Source of the DNA: Lactobacillaceae bacterium
GTDB taxonomy: Bacteria; Bacillota; Bacilli; Lactobacillales; Lactobacillaceae
NCBI GenBank assembly: GCA_031282325.1
Contig: JAITDY010000027.1
Coordinates: forward strand, 1 to 7,840
DNA length: 7,840 bases
Reading direction: 5' to 3'
Shown piece by piece: positions 1 to 6,997 of the stretch. A program made the translations under genes and the position numbers. How positions within the stretch are numbered: position 1 is the first letter of the stretch; the number at the start of each line of letters is the position of its first letter. The notes beneath the pieces were generated by a model. That model saw only the letters and a list, made by a program, of their open reading frames with translations. It was not told the origin of the DNA and searched no databases.

Positions 1-36
1 AAATTAAAAAAAATATTTTTTTCTTATATATCACCT

Positions 37-1884
37 TTAAAATCCCTTCTTGTATTCTTCATCTTCATCAGTTTTCAAAACCGCCATAAACGCCTCTTGC
101 GGTACTGAAACTTTTCCAATTGATTTCATTCGTTCCTTACCTCGTTTTTGCTTATCTAATAATTTAGCACGACGGTCTGGATCGCCAGTATGAATTTTTG
201 AAGTAACGTCTTTTCGATAAGCCTTGATATTAGTACGTGCAAGTATTTTATTACCAACTGCAGCTTGAACTGGAATCTCAAAATTTTGTCTTGGAATTAT
301 TTCTTTTAATTTAGAAGTTATTATTCTACCTCTTTCTTGAGCAAAACTTTTATGAACAATAAAACTAAGTGCGTCAATTTTTTCAGAATTTAACAAGATA
401 TCTATTTTCTGCAAATCTGAAACACGATACCCAGAAATTTCGTAGTCGATTGATGCGTACCCCTTTGTAGAACTTTTTAATTTATCAAAAAAATCAAAAA
501 TTACTTCGGAAAGCGGTATTTGATATTGAACATTAACTCTAATGGCATCCAAATATTCCATAGTCACAAATTCGCCACGTTTTCTTTGAGCTAATTCCAT
601 GACAGCCCCTACATAATCATTTGGAACCAATAAGTGGGCCAAAACGTAAGGTTCTTGAATTTCTTTAATTTTAGTTGCTTCAGGCATATCTGATGGATTA
701 GAGACGTCAATTATCGAATTGTCGGTCAATAAAACATGATAAGTAACTGATGGGGCGGTTGTTACCAAGTCTAGATCAAATTCTCTTTCTAATCTTTCTT
801 GAACCACATCCATATGCAACATTCCTAAAAATCCTACACGAAAGCCAAAACCTAAAGCAGTTGATGTTTCTGGTTCAAAAGTCAAAGAAGCATCATTTAA
901 TTGCATTTTATCTAATGCATCGCGCAAATCTTCAAAACGAGCGTTATCAACTGGGTACATACCAGCATAAACCGTGGGATTCATCGTTTTATATCCTTCT
1001 AAAGGAACTTCGGCTGGATTGTTAGCACTTGTTATGGTTTCACCAGAACGAACAGTATGGATATCTTTGATTGAAGCGGTTAAATACCCAACATCGCCAG
1101 CAACCAATTCATTTTTCACAACTGCATCTGGTGAAAAAATACCTACCTCCGTTACTTCGTAAACAGCTTTAGAATTCATCATTTGAATTTTGTCGCCTTT
1201 TTTAACAATCCCCTGACGAACACGGATATTGACAACAACACCCCTATATGAATCATATTTTGAATCAAATATTAAAGCCTGTAAAGGTGCGCTGAACTCT
1301 CCTGTTGGCGCCGGTAATTCGCTCACGATTTTTTCTAATAAATCATCAACGCCAACCCCTGTTTTGGCCGACATATAAACAGCATTACCGGTTGGTAAAC
1401 CAATGACATCTTCAATTTCTTTAGCGGAATTTTTAGGATCAGCAGCTGGCAAATCAATTTTATTAATTACTGGTAAAATTTCTAAATTATTATCAATTGC
1501 CAAATAAGCATTAGCTAAAGTTTGTGCCTCGACTCCCTGACTAGCATCTACTACCAGTAATGCACCTTCTGCTGCTGCTAATGATCGAGAAACTTCATAA
1601 GTAAAATCCACATGTCCGGGAGTATCAATTAAATGAAAAATATATTCTTCCCCATTTTGGGCCAGATATTTTAATTCAACTGAATTTAATTTAATGGTAA
1701 TTCCGCGTTCCTGTTCTAAATCCATCGTATCCAATAATTGGTCATGCATATTACGCTTTTCAACTGTGTTAGTTCTTTCTAAAATACGATCTGCAATAGT
1801 AGATTTTCCATGATCTATATGGGCGACAATACTAAAATTTCTAATATGTTTTTGATAATTTTTAAGTTCATCTAAATTAGACAT
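37..1884 (-). CDS. lepA: Elongation factor 4 (LepA), ribosome back-translocating GTPase
   Basis: This is a complete 615-residue LepA/EF4, close to the usual length of about 600. LepA is a cytoplasmic translational GTPase that binds the ribosome and is credited with back-translocation or a role in 30S biogenesis. The G domain is intact: P-loop AHIDHGKS at residues 21-28, RGITIK at 60-65, DTPGH at 87-91 with the catalytic-type His91, NKID at 141-144 and SAK at 172-174. The EF-G-like domains follow, and the LepA-specific C-terminal domain ends with the conserved KRGKERMKSIGKVSVPQEAF segment. The ATG at 1882-1884 is the only sensible start, because the conserved block IRNFSIVAHIDHG begins at residue 14 and no nearer start codon exists. 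No Shine-Dalgarno sequence precedes it; a -10-like box lies 10 bases upstream instead. The gene is richer in GC than its neighbours, as expected of a conserved housekeeping gene. Identification is certain. Confidence 0.98.
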   Translation of the reverse strand: MSNLDELKNYQKHIRNFSIVAHIDHGKSTIADRILERTNTVEKRNMHDQLLDTMDLEQERGITIKLNSVELKYLAQNGEEYIFHLIDTPGHVDFTYEVSRSLAAAEGALLVVDASQGVEAQTLANAYLAIDNNLEILPVINKIDLPAADPKNSAKEIEDVIGLPTGNAVYMSAKTGVGVDDLLEKIVSELPAPTGEFSAPLQALIFDSKYDSYRGVVVNIRVRQGIVKKGDKIQMMNSKAVYEVTEVGIFSPDAVVKNELVAGDVGYLTASIKDIHTVRSGETITSANNPAEVPLEGYKTMNPTVYAGMYPVDNARFEDLRDALDKMQLNDASLTFEPETSTALGFGFRVGFLGMLHMDVVQERLEREFDLDLVTTAPSVTYHVLLTDNSIIDVSNPSDMPEATKIKEIQEPYVLAHLLVPNDYVGAVMELAQRKRGEFVTMEYLDAIRVNVQYQIPLSEVIFDFFDKLKSSTKGYASIDYEISGYRVSDLQKIDILLNSEKIDALSFIVHKSFAQERGRIITSKLKEIIPRQNFEIPVQAAVGNKILARTNIKAYRKDVTSKIHTGDPDRRAKLLDKQKRGKERMKSIGKVSVPQEAFMAVLKTDEDEEYKKGF

Positions 1885-1894
1885 AATTGTTTTA

Positions 1895-1903
1895 ATTATA
1901 TCA
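1895..1903 (-). promoter_or_regulatory. Probable extended -10 promoter of lepA
   Basis: Read on the minus strand this is TGATATAAT, a perfect TGn extended -10 with a consensus TATAAT. Only 10 bases separate the box from the lepA ATG, so transcription would start about 3-4 bases before the start codon. No good -35 hexamer is seen at 17 bases (TTTTAT), which an extended -10 can tolerate. It lies downstream of the tRNA terminator, which fits lepA having a promoter of its own. In DNA this AT-rich, chance matches are common, so this is a moderate call. Confidence 0.45.
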
Positions 1904-1919
1904 AGATAATTTTATGTAT

Positions 1920-1948
1920 AAAAAAAGCAGAATTATTAATTCTGCTTT
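1920..1948 (-). terminator. Rho-independent terminator of the tRNA-Glu gene
   Basis: A perfect 11-bp stem (AAAGCAGAATT pairing with AATTCTGCTTT, 1924-1934 and 1938-1948) closes on a 3-base loop. On the minus strand the 3' arm runs straight into T residues down to position 1920. It begins 5 bases after the tRNA 3' end, so it ends the tRNA transcript and insulates lepA. On the plus strand the stem is followed by only a short mixed TTTAAATTTA stretch, so it should act mainly in the minus direction. Confidence 0.85.
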
Positions 1949-1953
1949 AAATT

Positions 1954-2025
1954 TAGCCCGAGAGGGAATCGAACCCTCGATTCTGCCGTGAAAGGGCGGC
2001 GTCTTAGCCACTTGACCATCGGGCC
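1954..2025 (-). tRNA. tRNA-Glu (anticodon UUC)
   Basis: A 72-base tRNA folds fully on the minus strand: a 7-bp acceptor stem (GGCCCGA with TCGGGCT, including a G-U first pair), D arm with a GTC/GAC stem and GG in its loop, anticodon loop CTTTCAC giving anticodon UUC (Glu), a 4-base variable loop, T stem GAGGG/CCCTC with loop TTCGATT, and discriminator A. The 3' CCA is not encoded (AAT follows), so CCA is added by nucleotidyltransferase. The anticodon stem is unusual: CCGCC faces GGCAG, leaving a C-A mismatch at the second pair (28-42). It stands alone between its own promoter and terminator and is not part of a visible tRNA cluster. Confidence 0.95.
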
Positions 2026-2043
2026 ATGGTCTATGTTAAAAAT

Positions 2044-2058
2044 GTTAAAATCTTTAAC
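2044..2058. repeat. Short inverted repeat in the tRNA-Glu leader
   Basis: GTTAAA and TTTAAC form a perfect 6-bp inverted repeat around a 3-base spacer. It sits where the tRNA transcript is expected to start, just downstream of its -10 box. It could be a small leader hairpin, an operator, or chance in AT-rich DNA; nothing else supports a function. Confidence 0.3.
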
Positions 2059-2064
2059 TTAAAT

Positions 2065-2093
2065 AATATACATAAATATTTTTTAAATGTCAA
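2065..2093 (-). promoter_or_regulatory. Sigma-70/SigA-type promoter of tRNA-Glu
   Basis: On the minus strand a perfect -35 TTGACA (2088-2093) and a -10 TATATT (2065-2070) are separated by exactly 17 bases. This is the strongest promoter in the window, as expected for a stable-RNA gene. Initiation would fall near 2058, giving a leader of about 30 bases to be removed by RNase P before the mature 5' end at 2025. Confidence 0.85.
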
Positions 2094-2142
2094 TAGTTTT
2101 TTAAATATTTTTAGTTAGGTATTAAAAATTTAAATAAAAACA

Positions 2143-2148
2143 TATAAT
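2143..2148 (+). promoter_or_regulatory. Possible -10 box for the antiporter gene
   Basis: A consensus TATAAT lies 65 bases before the antiporter start, in the intergenic region shared with the divergent tRNA promoter. No good -35 is seen at normal spacing (TATTAA at 17 bases). A second candidate, TATAAA at 2152-2157 with TTTAAA 17 bases upstream, is about as plausible. The gene needs a promoter in this gap because the gene upstream is divergent, but the exact box is uncertain. Confidence 0.35.
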
Positions 2149-2200
2149 TAATATAAATAAAAATTAAACAAATTTTTAAATAAAAATATAAATCAACTTT

Positions 2201-2205
2201 AAGGA
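2201..2205 (+). promoter_or_regulatory. Ribosome binding site of the antiporter gene
   Basis: AAGGA is followed by 8 bases and then the ATG at 2214. This is a normal Shine-Dalgarno spacing and supports that start. Confidence 0.8.
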
Positions 2206-2213
2206 TAACATAA

Positions 2214-4337
2214 ATGTCTACTTTTTATATCTTTTCTCTATTAATAATTGGTGTAATCATCACTAATATTATTAAAAATTACATCCCTAAAATCCCTAAA
2301 TTATTTATTTTAATTATCGTTGGGATGTTAATTTCATTAACGCCTATTTTCAATAAGTTTGAGTTAGAGCCTGATTTTTTCATGTTTGCAATCATCTCCC
2401 CCATCATGTTTATTGACGGACAAAAACAAACTTTTTCCAAAATACGAAAAAACTTTAGTGTAATTTGGTCATTATCGGTTATTTTAGCCGTAGTTACTGC
2501 ATTATCGATAGGAACAATTATAAATAAAATTGAAGTTACGTGGACTCTACCGTTAGCAATCGTTCTAGCATCTATTATCGTTCCAACTGATGCAGTTGCC
2601 GTTAAATCAATTACTAATAATTCTGAATTACCAAAAAATGTTGGCGAAGCGTTAGATTTAGAATCGCTTTTTAACGATGCAACAGGGTTAGTAATGCTGG
2701 ATTTGTCATTATCGGTTTTGTCTAAAGGTACTTTTTCAACTATAAACGCTCTTGAACACTTCTTATTTGTATCATTGGGTGGTATTTTAATTGGAATTGT
2801 AGCAGGTTTGTTAGTTGTTATATTGCGTATAAGCATACAACAACGTATTTCTAATTCTGAAACCAATATAATTTCTATAAGTCTTTTAACACCTTTCATT
2901 ATATATATGTTGGCCGAACACTTGGGAACATCAGGAATTTTAGCCGTTGTTGCCACGGGAATTGTACATAATTGGGAATCTAGACGCATTCGATTAACTT
3001 CAACTAATGTTCAACTTACTTCCAGAACTATTTGGACAATTATTTCTGATATATTAAACGATATAGTTTTTCTATTTCTAGGAATTTCATTAAATAGAAT
3101 TATTATGTTTTCTATTAAACTTGGTTGGCCAAAAACATTACAATTAGTAGCAATTAGTCTGTTTATTTACATAATAATCTTGCTAATAAGATACATTTGG
3201 TTTGTCTTACGTAGTAATGATAATCGACGTAATATGAGCAGATCAGAGATATTTATAGATGAAAATAACAAAAGTTCTAACGAAAAAAATAAATTTAACG
3301 CTCTAATTTTTGCAATAAGTGGCGTTCATGGAACAATAACGCTAGCTATGGCTTTTTCATTACCGTATAAAATTGGTGGAATAGTTTTTCCAGCTCGTGA
3401 GGAAATTACTATTATTGCCACTTTTATTGTTTTAATTAGTTTGATAACTAGCTCTATTTGGTTGCCAATAGTTCTACCAGAAAAAATTGAAAAATATACC
3501 AACGAAGATTTAAACTTTATTAGAGATCAGATGATAGATTCTGCTACCTTAAAAATATATAACGTAGTTACTGATTTAAAAACTAGAGAAGAACTAATAA
3601 AACAACTTCAATCACAAAAAAATAAATTATTTACAGCTGATAATAATGAACGAAAAACAGCAATTTACAACGATTTAATTAATAATACGCAGGAATTTAT
3701 AACTTCTTATATTAATGATGATTCCTTAAAATCTAAATACTCAACTGATTCAATTAATATTTATAAAAAACAATTAAGCTATTCTTTTTACAATAACAAC
3801 AACAAAAGAGATTTCAAAAAAATTATTAAATATAATCTAAAACATTTTTTAAAAAATTTGAAAAAAATTTTTATTTGGCGCATGATGATTAACTCTATTT
3901 CTAAAAATAGAGTTGAAGATCAGAGGCATAGAAGATCGGATATGGAATATGAGTATTCTAAAAAAATTAAAAAATATTCCAATATTAGAAAAGAACTATC
4001 ACATTTAAATGATGATGTTTTAAGCGCAACTAATGAATATTTAAATAATTTATTAGCCAAAAAAATAGCAAATAAAGAAAATGGTGGAGATTATATTTAT
4101 ATGGTTCGAGAAGCTATGAATCGTTTATTTTCTAAAATTAAACGCGATTTTAATCAAAAAACAACAAATATTGATAATACTTTATATATACAGGCGTTTC
4201 AATTTGAATATGATTTCGTAAAACAAAGCGTTTTGCAAGGAGACATATCTAATTCAATCGCAAATATATTGTTTAAAGAAATTAGCCAAGCACAAACTTT
4301 ACAATTTCAAAAAAATAATCAACTAACAACTAAGTGA
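2214..4337 (+). CDS. CPA1-family sodium/proton antiporter with long cytoplasmic tail
   Basis: This 707-residue membrane protein belongs to the monovalent cation:proton antiporter-1 (NhaP/NHE, YjcE-like) family. Such proteins exchange Na+ (or K+) for H+ across the cytoplasmic membrane in pH and salt homeostasis. Residues 1-425 carry about 12 hydrophobic segments. Diagnostic motifs are PIMFIDG at 63-69, TDAVAV at 125-130 (the unwound-helix site) and ESLFNDATG at 150-158, where the N154-D155 pair is the ion-binding signature of electroneutral CPA1 exchangers. SGVHGTITLAMAFSLP at 369-384 matches the late conserved helix, but has His372 where many relatives have Arg (G-x-R-G). From about 430 on, a Lys/Asn-rich, largely helical tail of some 275 residues follows, probably a regulatory cytoplasmic domain. 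The start is supported by AAGGA 8 bases upstream. The gene is transcribed alone, divergent from the tRNA and convergent with the MFS gene. Family is sure; ion preference cannot be read from sequence. Confidence 0.9.
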   Translation: MSTFYIFSLLIIGVIITNIIKNYIPKIPKLFILIIVGMLISLTPIFNKFELEPDFFMFAIISPIMFIDGQKQTFSKIRKNFSVIWSLSVILAVVTALSIGTIINKIEVTWTLPLAIVLASIIVPTDAVAVKSITNNSELPKNVGEALDLESLFNDATGLVMLDLSLSVLSKGTFSTINALEHFLFVSLGGILIGIVAGLLVVILRISIQQRISNSETNIISISLLTPFIIYMLAEHLGTSGILAVVATGIVHNWESRRIRLTSTNVQLTSRTIWTIISDILNDIVFLFLGISLNRIIMFSIKLGWPKTLQLVAISLFIYIIILLIRYIWFVLRSNDNRRNMSRSEIFIDENNKSSNEKNKFNALIFAISGVHGTITLAMAFSLPYKIGGIVFPAREEITIIATFIVLISLITSSIWLPIVLPEKIEKYTNEDLNFIRDQMIDSATLKIYNVVTDLKTREELIKQLQSQKNKLFTADNNERKTAIYNDLINNTQEFITSYINDDSLKSKYSTDSINIYKKQLSYSFYNNNNKRDFKKIIKYNLKHFLKNLKKIFIWRMMINSISKNRVEDQRHRRSDMEYEYSKKIKKYSNIRKELSHLNDDVLSATNEYLNNLLAKKIANKENGGDYIYMVREAMNRLFSKIKRDFNQKTTNIDNTLYIQAFQFEYDFVKQSVLQGDISNSIANILFKEISQAQTLQFQKNNQLTTK
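3891..3914. repeat. Perfect 10-bp inverted repeat inside the antiporter gene
   Basis: AACTCTATTT (3891-3900) and AAATAGAGTT (3905-3914) are exact reverse complements around the loop CTAA. The hairpin lies in the part coding for the cytoplasmic tail (NSISKNRVE). No T-tract follows, so it is not a terminator on the plus strand. It could be an mRNA structure or chance. Confidence 0.5.
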
Positions 4338-4356
4338 TTATAAATATGACTATCGT

Positions 4357-4393
4357 AAAAAATGGTGTATTGAATTCGCTATTTTTTATTTCT
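4357..4393 (+). terminator. Terminator of the antiporter gene, possibly bidirectional
   Basis: An 11-bp stem including two G-U pairs (AAAAAATGGTG, 4357-4367, with CGCTATTTTTT, 4377-4387) encloses a 9-base loop and merges into a T-rich run. It starts 20 bases after the antiporter stop. On the minus strand the two G-U pairs become C-A mismatches, so it is better suited to the plus strand, although the A-run would give a T-tract there too. An outer pairing of TATCGT (4351-4356) with ACGATA (4405-4410) could extend the structure. No better terminator is seen for the convergent MFS gene in the rest of the gap. Confidence 0.6.
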
Positions 4394-4440
4394 AATTTTT
4401 ATCAACGATAATAAAAAATAAATTAATACGTAAAAAAGTT

Positions 4441-5667
4441 TTATTTATCCACTTTTCTTAAAAAATACAATCCTAGAATAAATAAAATAATTAAACTAAA
4501 TGCTCCATATTGAACCCTACCACTCATTTGAGCAATAACTCCAAACATAAATGGTCCAACAATAGCACTAAACTTACCTAAAATATTGAAAAAACCAAAA
4601 AATTCAGCCGATCGTTCTTTTGGAATTATTTGTCCAAAATAAGACCTGCTCAAGGCCTGTACTCCGCCTTGAGATGTACCAACTAAAATCGCTAAAATCC
4701 AAAAATGCATAATATCATTAATTAACAATGAATATATAGTAATAAAAATATAAATAAGTAAACCGGTAATTAATGTTTTTTTAGTACCAACTTTATTAGC
4801 CATAATCCCATACAAAATAGAAAACGGAAATGCTATTATCTGAACTACTAATAATACAATCAATAATTGACTACTTTTTAACCCAACAGCCAATCCGAAT
4901 GGTGATGCTACAGTAAAAATAGTGTTTACTCCATCAATAAAGAAAAAATAAGCCAACAAAAATATTGCTATTTTTGGATATTCAGCAATATGCATAATTG
5001 TTTTATACGCAGATTTAATCGAGTAGGAAATCGCATGTTTTGGAATCTTTTTTTTTGTGATCGCATTTACGTTTAACATAATAGGTAAACTCCAAACTAA
5101 CCACCAAATTCCTGCGATTCCAAAAGCAATTAAATAAGCTATATTCCCCTTTATAATCCCAGTTTGCAACATAGTATAAAACAATATAAAAGGTATTAAT
5201 CCACCCGCATATCCAAAACCATAACCCAGAGTTGATATTTTATCCATTCTTTTTTCTTCAGTAATATCAGTTAAAAATGAATCATAAAAAATATTAGCTG
5301 AAGAATATCCAATATTAGCTAGCATAAAAAAAGTTATAATCCACCAAAATTTATTATCAGGAATCAAACTTAGTGAAAAAGTCATTAAAATTCCACCGAT
5401 AGTAAACAGATTAAATAGATATTTCTTTACTCCCTTGAAATCTGCAAGTATTCCTAAAATTGGAGCTACTAACGCAACTGCAAAACTTGAAAAGGAATTT
5501 GCATACGACCAAAAAGCCGCTGTATCCGCATTAGAAAAGCCAGCTTTAGAACCAACGTTAGTGATATATATCGGCAAAACAGCAGTAACAATTATTATTC
5601 CAAAACTAGAATTTGCCCAATCGTATAAAATCCAAGATATCTCTTTTTTTGTAAGCTTATTTTTCAT
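4441..5667 (-). CDS. MFS transporter, Atg22-like/UMF1 type
   Basis: This is a 408-residue integral membrane protein of the major facilitator superfamily with about 12 transmembrane segments. The N-terminal LYDWANSSF (residues 14-22) is the hallmark of the Atg22-like (UMF1) branch. The MFS motif A appears between helices 2 and 3 as GILADFKGVKK (72-82) and again, degenerate, in the second half as GIMANKVGTKK. SQGGVQALSRSYFGQIIPKE near helix 10 is also typical of this branch. Bacterial members are mostly of unknown substrate; yeast Atg22 exports amino acids from the vacuole. I place the start at the ATG 5667, not at the TTG three bases upstream: the ATG has GGTG six bases ahead, and it overlaps the end of the phosphodiesterase gene by 11 bases, which suggests translational coupling. 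It is the last gene of the minus-strand run. Family is sure, substrate unknown. Confidence 0.88.
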   Translation of the reverse strand: MKNKLTKKEISWILYDWANSSFGIIIVTAVLPIYITNVGSKAGFSNADTAAFWSYANSFSSFAVALVAPILGILADFKGVKKYLFNLFTIGGILMTFSLSLIPDNKFWWIITFFMLANIGYSSANIFYDSFLTDITEEKRMDKISTLGYGFGYAGGLIPFILFYTMLQTGIIKGNIAYLIAFGIAGIWWLVWSLPIMLNVNAITKKKIPKHAISYSIKSAYKTIMHIAEYPKIAIFLLAYFFFIDGVNTIFTVASPFGLAVGLKSSQLLIVLLVVQIIAFPFSILYGIMANKVGTKKTLITGLLIYIFITIYSLLINDIMHFWILAILVGTSQGGVQALSRSYFGQIIPKERSAEFFGFFNILGKFSAIVGPFMFGVIAQMSGRVQYGAFSLIILFILGLYFLRKVDK

Positions 5668-6958
5668 CAATTACACCACTTATAATTTTTCCGTCCGTTG
5701 GACGATTAAATTTTAGATCTAAAATTTTAGCCATTGTTGGTGCTAAATCAATTAAATTAGCGCTTGATATTACTTTCCCCTTATTAATTTTGGGCCCATA
5801 AAATACTGATACTGTATGATATTTATTTTTTTTCGGATGATAACCATGTACGGCCTTATAACGATGTGGTTGGCCAATTTTTGTATCATCAATTTTTTCT
5901 ATTAAATCTGATACTTTAATTTCATCAGTAAAATAAAAACCGCTTTTTGCTTCAATCATTAAATCAGCTTTGTCATCTGCTCCTAAAGCCACAATTTCAC
6001 CATTATCAAAAATTTTCTCGATACTTTTGCCAATATATTGTTGAATTAATTTTTTAACACCAAGGATTAATTTTTTATTTTTAATATAAATATATGTTGA
6101 ACCATCGGTTGTTTTAGCTAAAACTTGCCATGAATTAATCACTTGTTTTTCATCATTATAATCAATCCAACCATTTTGGAAAAATAATTTATTTAAATGA
6201 ATCATTTGATCTACATCAATTTGATAATGATCACCAGTTACTAAAATATTTAAATTATTAGATTCTTGGCCATATGCATTAATTAAAATACCTAGATGCT
6301 TGTCTAAACGTAAAATTGCTTCGTGTGCCTCTTTAGAATTAACTCCAAATTTATGTCGCATTGAATCTAAATCCACTAAATGAATTAACAACATATCTGG
6401 TTTTTTTTCTTTAATGGTCCACTCTGCACTTCTAGTTATAAATTCATCTAATTGTGGTTGTTGAATGCCATCTCGTAATTTACCAAAACGTTTTTGTAGC
6501 TGGATTAAAAATAATGGTGAACTAGACGAAAAAGATTTTACATATTGATTTTCCCAAATTCGATTAGGAAAAATTTCAGCTAAATTATATTTAATTTCCT
6601 TGCTTCCTGCTGTAACTGGCCATAAAAAAGAGGCCACTGACATACCTGATTTATTAGCTATTTGATATAAAGTAGTTGTTTTAATGTATCTGCTCCACCA
6701 GTTCCAGTCTGGATGCAAGAAACGTTTTTCTTGTAAAAGTGTATTATCAACTATTTTATGAGACATTGGATAATCACCAGTTACAATCGTTGTGTGTGAA
6801 GGATAGGTTAAGCTGGGATAAATTTCAGCAACACTTTTAATTAAGGTTCCGCCCTTTACTAGTCTTTGTAAATTGGGCATTTCCTTAATATATTTTTTAA
6901 CATCTTCTTGTCCAAAAGCATCAAAGCTAACAATTAAAGTTTTATTTTGTTCAGTCAT
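5657..6958 (-). CDS. Nucleotide pyrophosphatase/phosphodiesterase family protein (alkaline phosphatase superfamily)
   Basis: This 433-residue enzyme belongs to the type I phosphodiesterase/nucleotide pyrophosphatase (NPP-like) branch, which hydrolyses phosphodiester or pyrophosphate bonds using two metal ions, normally zinc. The metal and catalytic residues all appear in the expected order: Asp13 in SFDAFG, nucleophile Thr51 in SLTYPSHTT (with His55), Asp198 and His202 in DSMRH, Asp243-His244 in TGDH, and His371 in VHGYHP. It should therefore be active. There is no signal peptide or membrane segment, so it should work in the cytoplasm, unlike the ectoenzymes for which the family is known. The start is the ATG at 6956-6958: a possible TTG start 12 bases upstream overlaps the GGAGA that serves as ribosome binding site. 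It lies 39 bases after the PspC gene and its end overlaps the MFS gene by 11 bases. The natural substrate (nucleotide, sugar-nucleotide or lipid phosphodiester) cannot be told. Confidence 0.87.
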   Translation of the reverse strand: MTEQNKTLIVSFDAFGQEDVKKYIKEMPNLQRLVKGGTLIKSVAEIYPSLTYPSHTTIVTGDYPMSHKIVDNTLLQEKRFLHPDWNWWSRYIKTTTLYQIANKSGMSVASFLWPVTAGSKEIKYNLAEIFPNRIWENQYVKSFSSSSPLFLIQLQKRFGKLRDGIQQPQLDEFITRSAEWTIKEKKPDMLLIHLVDLDSMRHKFGVNSKEAHEAILRLDKHLGILINAYGQESNNLNILVTGDHYQIDVDQMIHLNKLFFQNGWIDYNDEKQVINSWQVLAKTTDGSTYIYIKNKKLILGVKKLIQQYIGKSIEKIFDNGEIVALGADDKADLMIEAKSGFYFTDEIKVSDLIEKIDDTKIGQPHRYKAVHGYHPKKNKYHTVSVFYGPKINKGKVISSANLIDLAPTMAKILDLKFNRPTDGKIISGVIDEK

Positions 6959-6963
6959 ATTAA

Positions 6964-6968
6964 TCTCC
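6964..6968 (-). promoter_or_regulatory. Ribosome binding site that fixes the phosphodiesterase start
   Basis: On the minus strand GGAGA is followed by 5 bases and the ATG at 6956-6958. It overlaps the in-frame TTG at 6968-6970, which shows that the TTG is part of the binding site and not the start codon. Confidence 0.8.
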
Positions 6969-6997
6969 AAAATTGTGTAGATATGTAAAAAAAGGAA

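Noticed and set aside
6..22. A-run/T-run palindrome after lepA as a possible terminator
   Set aside because: The stem would be A-T pairs only with almost no loop, too weak to call; the real lepA terminator may be outside the window.
30..37. AAGGTGAT on the minus strand just after the lepA stop, resembling a ribosome binding site for a next gene
   Set aside because: No ATG, GTG or TTG follows at suitable spacing before the window edge.
750..1162. Two short plus-strand open frames opposite lepA
   Set aside because: They lie within the conserved lepA coding region and look like no known protein.
2279..2989. A 236-codon open frame on the minus strand opposite the antiporter gene
   Set aside because: It is antisense to a strongly supported membrane protein, its composition mirrors that gene, and it shows no family motif or ribosome binding site.
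5668..5670. TTG as the start of the MFS transporter
   Set aside because: The adjacent ATG at 5665-5667 has better spacing from GGTG and is the usual choice.
5435..5716. A 93-codon plus-strand open frame across the MFS/phosphodiesterase junction
   Set aside because: It is antisense to two well-supported overlapping genes and has no motif of its own.
6959..6970. Upstream TTG start for the phosphodiesterase
   Set aside because: The TTG overlaps the GGAGA that correctly serves the ATG at 6956-6958.
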